From the NCBI RefSeq assembly GCF_001949145.1, contig NW_019091608.1, forward strand, positions 17,799 through 47,604: a DNA stretch of 29,806 bases, read 5' to 3'. The translations under genes and the position numbers were made by a program. The DNA comes from Acanthaster planci (Eukaryota; Echinodermata; Asteroidea; Valvatida; Acanthasteridae). Every line of letters starts with the position of its first letter. The first letter of the stretch is position 1. Below the pieces are notes generated by a model, which was not told the origin of the DNA, ran no database searches, and saw only the letters and a program-made list of their open reading frames with translations. Below, in pieces: positions 19,199 to 29,747 of this stretch.

Positions 19199-20190
19199 AT
19201 TGGTATTCAACCTCTACATGACAAAATGGGATGCCAGAGAAAGGGAGACACAGAAAATCGCGAAATCCAGTCTTTCAAAGAGCCCCTTTCTCCCATTTGA
19301 AATTTTTAGGGTCTGAAAATTAAAAGCCTGTTCTTTTTCAACCGAAGGCCGTCTGCATCTGATGCTTTCGCTATAACACACACTAGGGAAGGCCCTTAAA
19401 AGAAGTCATTGGTCATAGGCATAAGCGTTCCTAGCCACATCTACTTCTTCAGTACACAGAATCTTGGTTAGAACCCTATGCAATTGAAGTTGCAGTTCAT
19501 GGCCATTTACATCACGACACATGGCTGAAACGACTGACATAAATGTCAGTGTATTTCTTAGTCAGCCTGTTTGATGCACTTCAAGTGATAAACGGCTACC
19601 TCATCGCCATCAATACTAGTTTAGTTTCTTTACTATCGATCATGAACTTTTCTGCTAGTTTAAAGTTGGGGAAAGAAAAACAGAAAATTCTGCATTATTA
19701 AAAATAAGTTAAGGAAATTTACATACTTTTAACGTTACTTTAAAGGTGAGACTCAATGTTGCTTTAAACAAGGAAGGTCTTAAAAATGTCCCATTTTAAT
19801 TCACAGTGCATCCCGGCGGCGAAGTAATTACAAGGCTGGAGGTGCTGCTGCAAGCAACATCACAATTTCGTTCATATTAGCATCTTGCTTTAACTTTTTT
19901 TTTAAGAAATATCCAAGGGAAACCTATTAGATTAAAAAATCTAAAGTCATGTTTTTTTATGAAGAAATTATGAAATCTGTAGGCCTACTCTCCATCGTTA
20001 GAGGCAGATTCATTAGTCATTTTGAATCTAGACTTGCCGTACCTAACTCGCGTCGAATTAGTGATCAAGTTGTTTTGTCATGGTTAGTTATCGTGACTAC
20101 CCAGGTTGTCGGGCACAGACTGTGGTGCATACGCATTCAAATCAATTGAATTCGATTTTGGTCAATTTGTCAAAAAGGTCATTTTCCTAC

Positions 20191-20307
20191 CTGTGACAAC
20201 GTCGTCAAAATAAGAACAAGTTTCATCCTTGGTTTGAGTTCGACTGCAGTGAGTAGTTGCTGGTTGTAATGCTCTCCGCTGACCATCCCCAGCTACTTTG
20301 AGATATC
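20191..20307 (-). CDS. Possible exon of unknown identity
   Basis: A minus-strand open stretch reads YLKVAGDGQRRALQ, then THCSRTQTKDETC, then SYFDDVVTG. It ends at a strong donor (GTCACAG then GTAGGA at 20191/20190), phase 1. The composition looks protein-like and an acceptor-like CTCAAAG lies near 20297. There is no match to a family I know and no partner exon. It cannot be the first exon of the Notch-ligand gene, because that must end in phase 0. Chance is a real alternative. Confidence 0.2.
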
Positions 20308-21554
20308 AACAGAACAGAGCTGCATTTTTCTGTCCAAATACTTGTCACGTATTGTAAATACGCTCAACGCAGGGTTTCAGTTCCACTGTTTGCCAACACG
20401 GGATCACCCTATCATGAAAAACATCGACGTCACCATTTCAAAAGCTATGACGAGTGCATACCAGCGTGGTCGTTAATCGTGTCTATTGTCCTTATCTTAG
20501 ACTTACCTTATCTTAGAATGTCAATATCACACAATAAAAGTTTTAGTCTTTCTTGTGCTTTTGTGGTACGGTTCAAAGTCTTCACGGAAGTTAACAAGGA
20601 AGCCATATGTGCAGTTCTTCAGTTAACAAAATGCACATGCATCGAAACTACGCTTCGAAGTGCAAAAGGGGCCACAACCAACAAAAAGTAGAATTCAAAG
20701 TGGTGTCTCACTCCGGATGTCACCCTAAGTTGTTAATATTTATCTCGTCGCTGGGTTAGCGAGTACTTATCGAAAAGGGGAGATGCCAAAAGACTGGGCA
20801 CAGTACATCTGAGTATTATGACACACCTCATAAAATAATTTGCCAGCTTGTAGAAACATAAAAAGTACAAAAGGTGTCATAGGGACAATTATTGGGAAAC
20901 AAGATTGAAAATGGGGTAAAATGGACAATATAAGGCACGTTTACAAATACTGCACTTGAAAATTGCACTTCAAGGTTCTTTAAACTCACCCTCATAAGGT
21001 GCGTTAGAATATTTGTTAGCCTCCGTTTTTGCTGTTTGACACTTCAAATATAATCTCAAATTATGTATACCTCTAATTTTCATTACAAAAAAATGGAAGG
21101 GAATGACATATTGGTCCACCAATCTTTTGAATCAAGCGCATAGATCATGTGATTTTACGCAATACAAAACAAGATCTTTTGTTGGACACCAGGCTTTATT
21201 CAAAAATAGATTTCCTTTCATTGGCTTTCACCTAGACTTGATACATGGGTCGGTCATCTTGGAACTGAAAGCGACTGTAATGCTTCAATGGAGCAGAAAC
21301 GAAAGCAATAAAACAAAATTTCGTAATAACTTACAACCTGTGTTACCTAATGATTAATTTTACATTTGTGAATAACTTTCCAAATATACCGTAATGTTAT
21401 AAGTAAGGTTTGGGAAAATACTGAAAGGTAGGCTTAGAACGCATGACGATCATAAAATAGTCTGGTGCCATCCTACTTGTTAGTTCACTACACATAGTAC
21501 AATTTTTGGAAGAAGATTGAAATGGCTTCCACGTGATTAAGGTAAAGATATTAC

Positions 21555-22371
21555 AAAAAGCGGTAAAGATTTAGTTTCAAAAATTCCTCCCAGCACTTCA
21601 GACCCTTTAAAATGTTTAAAAGGTAGCTTCCCTGACTCTCTATTTTTAAGCCCAATTACACAGGAAGAACTCTGATTGTATTAAAAACCTTCCTAATAAG
21701 AAAAGCACGGGTTATGATAAATTGATAATATTCTTATTAAAAATATTGCTCCTTTCATTGTTCAACCCTTAAATGATATTTTCAATCTTTCTTTAATAAC
21801 TGGTGAGGTTCCTGACCAACTTAAAATTGCTAAAGTTATTCAAATCTTGCAAGGACTACTGATGTTCACAATTATAACACCAGGTCTTCAAATGAGCTTC
21901 ATCTTCATAAAGTCAGAACATCTATTCGCCTCTCAACTGTTAAATAGCAAAGACCCCTTCTCTGGAACCAAATCTGATCTCTTTGTCCAATGACGACAAT
22001 TGCAACTTGTAAAAGGCATTATGGGAAACTTTTATTAAATGCAGCGGACAACTAAGAGTATGATTTCTTCTAAACAATGCCAAAGTTGTATTTATATATT
22101 GTTAAACCTGTAAATGGGATTTTGTGACGTTGTTGTATACAGCTATCTAAGAACTTGAACTAATGAAGACCTTCACACCTTATTCTGTAATATTTATTTT
22201 GATAGTTGTTTCTCTCGAGAATTGTAAATTTACATGTATTATCTTTGCAGGGGGCAGACCCCGTAAAAGCTTCGGATTTTTGTCTGACCTCCCTCCATAC
22301 TATTTAATTTATTTTCATTACCTTATATAATTTAAATTGTGTATAGTATGGAATATAAACAAACCAAACCA
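21555..22371 (+). mobile_element. Non-LTR retrotransposon (CR1/Jockey-type) with internal deletion
   Basis: The left part (21555-21845) encodes, in two frames, DLVSKIPPSTSDPLKCLKGS, LSPITQEEL, NLPNKKSTGYDKL and LITGEVPDQLKIAKVI, the start of a LINE reverse transcriptase. It then jumps at about 21846-21866 to HNYNTRSSNELHLHKV (21869 onward), which belongs near the C-terminus of such proteins, so roughly the polymerase palm and thumb are deleted. A 3' untranslated part follows, ending ATAAACAAACCAAACCAAA at 22371, the typical short-repeat tail of this group. It is not functional. Confidence 0.8.
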
Positions 22372-22540
22372 AAGGTTTATTGGACTCTAAAGATTATTCA
22401 GATACACTAACATAACTAGCCGTAGCGAGAAGAGGGAATGGTGGTAGCCCTTCTATATGCGTCTGTATTATTTGAATATTATCCCTGTTGCCAGTTCTGA
22501 GAATAAGTTGACTGGATTTAATTTAAGATGTCCAGATCCA

Positions 22541-22911
22541 AAAATATACGAACTTGCTTTATAATCATGATAGCGCTATACTTGAGGTAATTTTTTAAAC
22601 TTCAGGCAAACTTGAATGCTCCATTCTGATTGATCGATCCATGACAACAGTGTGACATATAACCATTGATCTCCATTATAAAGATCTTTTTGTGTTGTAA
22701 GAATCATGGTAAATCGACATAATTATGTGGGATTAATTATGCAAACGCTCAACTGCAAATTTCACTGTAAATTAAAAGGTGGTGAGTTTGCGCACATAGG
22801 CCCCGATAGCATGTTTATATGTTTGAAAATGAATTAATTGTCACTATTGCGCAAAATAAACGCCAATTTGAAAATATGCGTGCTTGCTTTAATAATCAGG
22901 ACAGCACTATA
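22541..22911 (+). repeat. Diverged direct repeat, 330 bases apart
   Basis: AAAATATACGAACTTGCTTT followed by ATAATCATGATAGCGCTATA (22541-22580) recurs as AAAATATGCGTGCTTGCTTT followed by AATAATCAGGACAGCACTATA (22871-22911), about 33 of 40 bases alike. Weak similarity continues a little further in both (TAATTT...TTCAG). This may be an old local duplication or two related short elements. Confidence 0.5.
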
Positions 22912-23019
22912 GTGTGTAGGGCCACAACTTAATAATTTCAGATATCGTTTATTTAATTTTTAATGAGATAAAATTTTCATTTTTAACACTTCCAAACTAG
23001 TGTCTGCAAACTATACTGG

Positions 23020-23797
23020 GCACAATTTACCTTGGTTCTTCATGTCAGTGCACAACACTGGAGCTCGTGAACCTTTTTATATTAATGACAACGAAATAGA
23101 AAGGGTTAATGAGTACAGATATCTTGGTACTGTTATTGAAGACAAACTTAACTGGAACAAAACACCCAGGTAGTCTTTGGCAAGGCCATGCAACGGATGT
23201 TTTTCCTTCGTAAGCTCAAACAGTTTGATGTTGTCAGGACGATCCTACGTCTATTATACCAATCCATAATAAAGAGCATTGTTTCTTTTAACATAATGAG
23301 TGTGTATGGTTCACTTTCACAAAAAATAGGAATAGGTTTGAGCGTGTTCGTAAAACAGCTCAACGCTCGGTAGGTGTCACCTTACCAACATAATGACAAT
23401 TTCTACTTGGAACATGTAATATCTAAGGTACATGTCATTGTATCAGATCCAACTCATCCACTTTTTGAGTGTTTTGTTTTTAATAGATCCGGTTTTAGAC
23501 TTTGTGTGCCTCGCACAAACCTAACTCGATACAGGCAATCCTTTGTTCCCAACTCCATTTATTTAACAAATCAGGTGTTCGTAATTAAGGGATCTAATGT
23601 CTTTGGATTTTCTGGTAGTTTTTATTTGTATGTTAATAATTTTTATTTGAGTTAATTTGTTTTAGTGGGTTAATCTTGTTGGTTAAATATTGTAAATTGT
23701 TGTCTATTTTTAAGTACCTATTTTTGTATTTGGATGTGCCAATGGAAACAAAATTTCTGTATTTTTTATGTTGCGGACAATAAAATTCTAATCTAAT
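23020..23797 (+). mobile_element. Non-LTR retrotransposon 3' end (CR1/Rex-like)
   Basis: The plus strand encodes EPFYINDNEIERVNEYRYLG followed by TVIEDKLNW (about 23070-23160), then KAMQRMFFLRKLKQFDVV (to 23370). After a stop it encodes VHVIVSDPTHPLFECF and TRYRQSFVPNSIYLTN (23374-23580). These are the thumb and C-terminal motifs of CR1-like LINE proteins, in the right order. The frame is broken by a shift near 23160 and by stops. A non-coding tail ends with AATAAA at 23779-23784 and the short repeated tail TCTAATCTAAT. It is a 5'-truncated copy, as is usual for LINEs. Confidence 0.85.
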
Positions 23798-25869
23798 GTA
23801 AGTGGGCCATTTAATTATTGTGACATGTAATACGATGTTCAGAACTTCAACACTGAGATTTGCAGTGCGACTTAGGTCCAGGGCAGCTATCTGGTCTCAT
23901 GTTAAAGCAACAATGGAGCATTGTTGTAATGCGACATCGGTTTATGCATTGCTCGCCAACCCCAATAGAACCGCCCCTGTCAATCAGTACATCGCTAACT
24001 TGAGCAGAATATTAGTTGTGTATTGCTCATAGTCTCATCTCAAGAACACACAAAGTAAAAGATGTTGCTAAAAAGATTTACCCAATGCAACTTTCCAAAA
24101 ATCATTTAATCAGTTAATTACTTATTGAATGTCCTAATAAATCACTGTAAAAACACTTAATCATTTTTACTTAAAAATTGTCCAGCTCTATTTAAAAAAT
24201 GACCAATTTAAATTAGTAAGACAGACCAATTGACTAACATTTATCAGTCAAGGGTAAGTCAAATATCTGTCAAAATTGACCAAAGTCAGTCCCCTGGGCT
24301 GATTTAAAATTATTCCTGTCTTGATTTAATACCTCATTGAGACTCGACTGTGTTGTATTTTTCCTTTTGACTTATATATGAGCACAAATGACTAACTTTT
24401 GTTTACAGCGCTGAATTTGTAGGCAATCTAAGTGACCTTAACGCAGTGTCTACTGGAAACCCATCCATACAAATAGATGCCTCGAAAGGATTATTTCTGA
24501 ATAAGTGCAAGAAGGATATGCGCTTAACAACATTTCCCCTTCCTTCAAAAATACTTGTCGAATTTGGACACTTGCAAAGAATATTTGCTTTGATACACTA
24601 TGACTCTCACTAAGGTGTTCTATAATACAACAAAATGTGTGTCACGTCGTGGCGTCGCTCGTCAGGATGTGCCGTCGCGTGCATTTAAACTCTGCTCAGT
24701 TTCGGCCATTTGTCGATTAATTTGAATACTTCTTCTTTTACAAATTTGGCGGTTGAAACTGATTTAGCATACTAGGGTTGCCTTAATCATTGATGCCATT
24801 ACAGACATAACATCACAACCCAACTTGGTATTAATCCTTGTCCTCACACGTAATGAAGGGGGTATCACAAATAGACGTCATTACAACTTCTACAAATTCC
24901 CAATATGCTGTCGTCACAACAAGCACACCGAAGCGATCGGCGTTATTGGAAGACAAAAACTTGAGTTCAATAGTCCAAAACTGCACTTGAGGAAATCATT
25001 TGCGAAAAAGATGAGCCTAAATACTATGACATTAATGACATTACTTCTGGCCAAGGCTTTCTTGGAAATACAGGATGGTCCTCTTACAGGATATATGACC
25101 TCTGTCCGTGTCACTAAACACGTATTTAAAACAGCACCTTCATTATCGATAGATTAGTCCTTCTGGCTGCGACACCAGGAGGTCTCCAATTATAAAACCT
25201 TTTAGTTGACGACTTTTCGATTGTATTAAGGCGAAAGAAGGCAGCTGTGCAGACTTGTTTTTAATCTGGGTCATTAATAATTTATGCGCGTGTAAATCAT
25301 GCCTTAAACATGAACTCGGCAACCAAGCAGAAGCACGCATTACCTTAGGTCTGGGTTGCCAGGACTTCTTAAGATGGCAGCGTGCTAACAACAGGCTCTG
25401 CGGAGTTGTGGCGTATACTGAGTTTTAAGAGATAAATCTGACGTATGGCTGTTGGTGTTGGGAATCTACCTCGAGTGTGCCTGGTGCGATCGGTTAGTGT
25501 GGTGCTTGTTCTCAGTTGCGGGAGCTGCCGATTATATCAGATCTCATTGAAGATGGGGGGGGGGGATTGTTAGACAGCCCGTTTATTTAAGAAGTGTTGG
25601 ATTATAGGGTTAGAGAACCCGTGTAAACCAGTTAGTTGGGGAATTAGCGAAGCTTAGACTGGAAGGACTGCGTGTCGTTTTCCATGTTTGTTGGCGTAAC
25701 GACGGTTAATTTGTTGCATTCCTGGTCTGAGAGCTTGCTTTCCTCATGGAGGTTTACTGGGTGCAGGTTTCCGTTAGAGTCCGGTGAGGACTTTTCTTAC
25801 TTGCATTATTTCATAATAGCTTGAAGTGAAACAATGTCAGTGACATCTACGAGATTTTTCTGGACCATG
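23798..25869. other. About 2 kb without a recognised gene
   Basis: The stretch 24100-24320 is AT-rich and repeats words such as GACCAATT and CACTGTAAAAA, the latter like the end of a common family of small inverted-repeat elements (also near 6453). A run of 11 G is at 25555-25565. One exon-like frame is listed separately at 24969. The minus-strand frame 25143-25391 has no recognisable domain. Confidence 0.35.
24969..25115 (+). CDS. Short exon-like open frame of unknown identity
   Basis: After an AG at 24967-24968 an open stretch reads SKTALEEIICEKDEPKYYD, then INDITSGQGFLGNTGWSS, then YRIYDLCPCH and a stop. The residue mix looks like a folded protein rather than random translation, and a possible donor (GACCTCT then GTCCGT) lies at about 25103. 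I do not recognise a family. The ATG-initiated frame over the same bases (24825-25157) is a different frame and looks less protein-like. Confidence 0.2.
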
Positions 25870-26178
25870 TTCTTCAGCTACATGAGAAGAATTTAATTTC
25901 CCTTACGACAAATCCCATGCCGCTATGATAAAATTAAATCTCTCTGGTTATTAGAGGGTATTTACACCTCTATCAGAAAGAAAAATCATCTTTACAAAAA
26001 GTTCCTGAAAAATCCGTCGGAGCAAAATAAACAGTTACTCTGTGTATAAAAACAGGTTAAATTCTTGAATTCGATCTGCAAAAGGGAGCTATCTGTACAA
26101 AAGGTTTGATAAGGAAAATGGTAATACTAAGGGTACATGGAACCTGGTTAATTCTATATTAAACAAGGGCAAGCCTAA

Positions 26179-27105
26179 GTGTGCCACTATTCATTTAATT
26201 CAAGGTGGACAGGTATGAAAAGTGATGGGAACAGAGAAATTGCCGATGCCATCAATGATTATTTTATTAATATTGGTGCAAAACTTGCCAGTGAGCTTCC
26301 TTCATGCGATACCTCATTTGCATTCTTCCTACCTAAGAGATGTCCTTACTCACTGTTTCTGACACCTGTTACGTACGAAGAGATAGTGGAAGTCCTTTCT
26401 GAAATTTCTGCAAATAAGGCCCTTGGTTGTGATGGTCTAAACATATATGTGATAAAAGAGGCTAAGTTCTCTTTTGCTAAACCAATGACTACTATTTTTT
26501 AAAATCTTTTATTACAGGAACATTTCCAGAAGGATTAAAAATAGGTAAGGTCACACCTATTCATAAAAGTGGCTGTAAGCATGATGCAGGCAATTTTAGA
26601 CCTATAGCAGTTCTATCTACATTTTCCAAAATATTTGAGAAGTTAGTTTATAAGCGACTAATATCTTTTGTCAATAAATATGATATTTTCTCTCTGATTC
26701 AACTGCCTATGTTGTTAACGAATTATTAACCGCAATAGAAAAAAAGAAATTGGGGTGTTTTGGGACCTTTTCAAGGCGTTCGATACAGTTAATCTTGACT
26801 TGATTCATAAATTGGAGCACTACGGTGTACGTGGAATTGCACTGGAATGGTTCAAATGCTACTTATCCAATAGAACACAATTTGTATCATTTAATTCCGT
26901 TAATCCCAGCAGTCAAACAATTTCCTATGGTGTACCACAGGGCTCTGTGTTAGGCCCTCTACTGTTCATTATACATATTAATGATATATGTTATACCTCT
27001 AGTAAAGTCTCATTTTGTCTATTTGCAGGTGACACAAGCCTTATTTATAGTCATGAGAATGTTAATACAGCTGTTCATATTTTAAATATTGAACTCACAA
27101 AATAA
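26179..27105 (+). pseudogene. LINE reverse transcriptase, catalytic residue changed
   Basis: The frame 26179-26499 holds NREIADAINDYFINIGAKLA and ISANKALGCDGLN, the polymerase start. The part 26500-26750 reads GTFPEGLKIGKVTPIHKSG and NFRPIAVLSTFSKIFEKLV in another frame. The frame 26755-27105 has LFKAFDTVNLDLIHKLEHYG (first catalytic Asp), YGVPQGSVLGPLLFI and then CLFAGDTSLIYS. The last is the F-A-D-D box with the first of its two aspartates changed to Gly. That Asp binds catalytic metal, so the enzyme would be inactive even without the frame breaks. Confidence 0.88.
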
Positions 27106-27274
27106 ACGTTTGGCTATTAACCAAGAAACTGTGTATCGATTTAGTCAAATCTAATTATATGACTTTTTGTACTAAACAACAAAATTACATTCAAACTTTC
27201 CTTTTGGTATTAAATGGAAAAACGTTGAATAAAATAACAAGTACAACATTTATGGTATAGATATAAATGAGCAC

Positions 27275-27967
27275 TTGCCTTGGAAGAGTCATATAAGTGT
27301 AGTCTCGAGTAAAGTATCAAAATGTATTGGTATAATGAACCGTTTAAAGTTTTTTCTCCCATTTAATATTCTGTTAACTCTGTATAATTCTTTTGTGCTA
27401 CCATATTTGAATTATTGTATTTTGACATGGGGAGGTCCTTTATCTAATTGGGACCAATTTTACATCTTACAAAAACGTGCTGTCCGAATAATTTTTCATG
27501 CTGGATATTATGACCACACGGCCGCATTGTTCTCTAAACATAAAGTGCTAAAGGTATATGACCTTTATAAATATCAGTTAGGTAAATTTATGTATAAATG
27601 TATAAATGATAAGCTGCCACTGTATTTTAAATCATACTTTAAACTTACCTCAAATGTTCACTCATATCATACCAGAAGTACCTCTCAAAAGAAATTATAT
27701 GTTGATGCCAACAGAACTTCATTACACAAAAATTATCTCGTACAATGCGGTGTCCAATACTGGGATAGCCTAAATGAAATCATAAAAGCAGCGCCAACTA
27801 GTAACATTTGCTCTAAAGTTGAAAAATCTAATGCTTTCAGAATACATCACCTGTACCAACTAGAATTGTATTTTGATGCATTGTATTATCTCGTGCCTGT
27901 CAATGTTTGTCCGTATGTATGTCATTGCCAAAAACATGTTCATGTCTTGTATTTTCCTATGTTATAA
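27275..27967 (+). pseudogene. LINE protein C-terminal domain
   Basis: A 230-codon open frame with WKSHISVVSSKVSKCIGIMN, LYNSFVLPYLNYCILTWGG, LQKRAVRIIFHAGYYDHT and LGKFMYKCINDKLP. Further on it has HSYHTRS and GVQYWDSLNEIIKAA. These are the thumb and C-terminal motifs of CR1/Jockey-superfamily LINE proteins. It follows the polymerase fragment after a gap of about 170 bases with stops. The last roughly 30 codons (YLVPVNVCPYVCHC...) look like read-through into the 3' tail. Confidence 0.85.
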
Positions 27968-27985
27968 TACATGTATGTATGTCTG

Positions 27986-28820
27986 TCAATACGTTAGGAT
28001 ACAAAAGTTAAACTTTGCTTCACCCTTTACCGAAATGTTGTTCTTTAACGTGTTAACGTGTTAAATTCCATCGAAAACATGCCAAATTAAGACAAAAATA
28101 ATATGTTAGCAATAGCAGCAGATCTAATTTAATGCCTTAAATTATAACAGGAAAACAGGGCAATTTCATGAATGCTCATCCAATGTACAACCTCTGGCCT
28201 GTAGCAAAAGCAAATAACCTAACAAGCAAAAATACCTAGGAGAACATAAGAAAATTTCACGATTCATTCCAATCACAGGTGGTATACCTACAATACTGCC
28301 GCCAGATCGTTGTTCAACGTTTCCGGCGAGTGGTTTACATATGAATATAAATACCTTCGAAAACTCCAGTTCTATGATTCTGAGAAAAAATTCAATCAAT
28401 ACATGACAGTTTTTTAATTATGTAGATAGTTTCCATTATCCTCCAGCAATTAAACCACAAGCAAACTCTTTTTACGGTATTAAATTTATTATCAAGTATG
28501 TTTTAATGATTGTTCATGTTGCGGATATAAAAAGCAGCTGCCCCAATTCCATCTTTCCCGTCACACCTGCAAATAAACATTCAAAATGCATTTTGGAATA
28601 AAGAACTCCTTGAGAGTACGCATGCGTAGAAGTGGGTGGGGGTTATTTAATCACCTTGAACCTTGTCGCAGTTTGGGAACTGTGTGGCTTAGAAAGGCAG
28701 TAGAGATTATTGTTGTATAAGTCTACCCTGTTATGCTGTATAATTACAAAGATTTTCCTTGCTTGTGTAGTCCCGACTCATTAGTTTTACGCCATCGGTG
28801 GATTATTTAGACTTGAGGAG
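27986..28820. other. No gene recognised
   Basis: AT-rich sequence between the LINE tail and the minisatellite. A short tandem AACGTGTTAACGTGTTAA lies near 28050. The minus-strand frame 28166-28399 shows no domain. Confidence 0.4.
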
Positions 28821-28984
28821 TACCTGGTCCTTTAGGGTTACCTGATCATTGAAGGTTACCTGGACATTGACGAGTACCTGGTCTTTGAGGGTTACCTGGT
28901 CTTTGAGGGTTACCTGGTCTTTGAGGGTTACCTGGTCTTTGAGGGTTACCTGGTTATTGTGAGGACTACGTGGTCAGTGAGGGT
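28821..28984 (+). repeat. 18-bp minisatellite, about nine copies
   Basis: The unit is TACCTGGTCTTTGAGGGT. Four identical copies run from 28875 to 28946. Three diverged copies precede them (28821-28874) and about two follow. Faint echoes (TTGAGGA, GTGAGGATC) extend to about 29090. The unit is a multiple of three but is not in a recognised coding frame. Identical central copies with diverged edges are typical of a tandem array still being homogenised. Confidence 0.85.
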
Positions 28985-29271
28985 TACAATGATCACCGTA
29001 AGGCTTACCCTGCATGGTGTAGGTTGAGGATTAACCAATCACGTTTGTGGTGCAGTCGACCACGTAGGACTACTTAACCGTGAGGATCATTTTGTACATA
29101 ATTAATTGCTTTTGTACATGCATGTAAAGGATAACTGAAGCGCTGATATTGAATAAACCAATCATTTAATTGCCTTAGAAATCACTGGTCACCGTGAGAT
29201 TTAGTTCAGTCCTGCATCACTTGTATTGACATTTACTGTAACCTTTATTGACATTGGAATCAATTACCTAA

Positions 29272-29490
29272 TCACAGGGCGATGGTAAATTTCCACCAAA
29301 CGAACAGCCCCTAAGGCATAGCCCACCGTTCGTTAACTGATATTCCCCTTGCGTTTGGATAGACGCTCATTCTTGCGTAAGGCTTAATAAATATATTTGT
29401 GGGGTTATGGCAGATCAATTCTATCTCCAATCAGGCCAGTTTGCTGGTCCGCAAAAAGGTGTCCGTTGTCCGGCCACAATATTCATTACG
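29272..29490 (-). repeat. Dispersed repeat, copy B (inverted relative to copy A)
   Basis: The reverse complement aligns with 3673-3905 over about 220 bases with small gaps. Shared blocks include CGTTTGGTGGAAATTTACCA, AACGAACGG, AATATATTTATTAA and GACAAC followed by GACACCT. Beyond about 29270 the two copies part, and the primer-site-like 12-mer found next to copy A is absent here. It is therefore either a solitary terminal repeat or a copy of a small element. Confidence 0.8.
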
Positions 29491-29739
29491 TAAAACAAAC
29501 ACTTCGCGGCAAAGCGTGATTTTACTTTTCCTTTAAACTTATCAGCTTCATTTTTATTTCGTTTTCCCTCGTTTCATTTTGTAAGTATGCAGTAATAATT
29601 TAACTTTGAAGCCCCTGGCTATTTATACCCAGCTCCGAAAAGTAATATTGTAACGAAACATTGGCCTAGTGCCAGTCTAGGGCTGGTACCCGGCGAGGTG
29701 GCTCCGCGCCGCTGCAGCCAGTGCGTGTGTTGCTAGCGG

Positions 29740-29747
29740 TATATAAG
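29740..29747 (+). promoter_or_regulatory. TATA box (TATATAAG) in a GC-rich promoter-like segment
   Basis: TATATAAG lies in a GC-rich stretch (about 29690-29790) that stands out from the AT-rich surroundings. A start site would be expected about 30 bases downstream, where CTGCACGTCGCGCT occurs twice (29758-29771 and 29776-29789). The window ends at 29806, so the transcript cannot be seen. It may be a host promoter or the promoter of a retroelement, since a similar TATA setting follows the Penelope-like element at 2113. Confidence 0.4.

Larger units (their letters stand above)
18181..21554. other. About 3.4 kb without a recognised gene
   Basis: AT-rich DNA with only short open frames, none with a recognisable domain. 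Two features are listed separately: a tandem pair of CACGTG words at 19182 and a possible minus-strand exon at 20191-20307. The rest shows no repeat structure I could see. Confidence 0.4.
25870..27985 (+). mobile_element. Non-LTR retrotransposon (CR1/Jockey-type), nearly complete polymerase but inactive
   Basis: From about 25930 the plus strand encodes, with shifts and stops, the linker between endonuclease and polymerase (GIYTSIRKKN-type motif, WNLVNSILNKGKP). The polymerase follows, and then the C-terminal domain to about 27885. The 3' end is a short AT-rich tail with ATGTATGTATGT around 27970-27980. The apurinic-type endonuclease is not recognisable upstream, so the copy is 5'-truncated. 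Several frames are needed to read it. Confidence 0.88.

Noticed and set aside
25143-25391. 82-codon minus-strand frame
   Set aside because: No recognisable motif. It probably arises from repeat-derived sequence.
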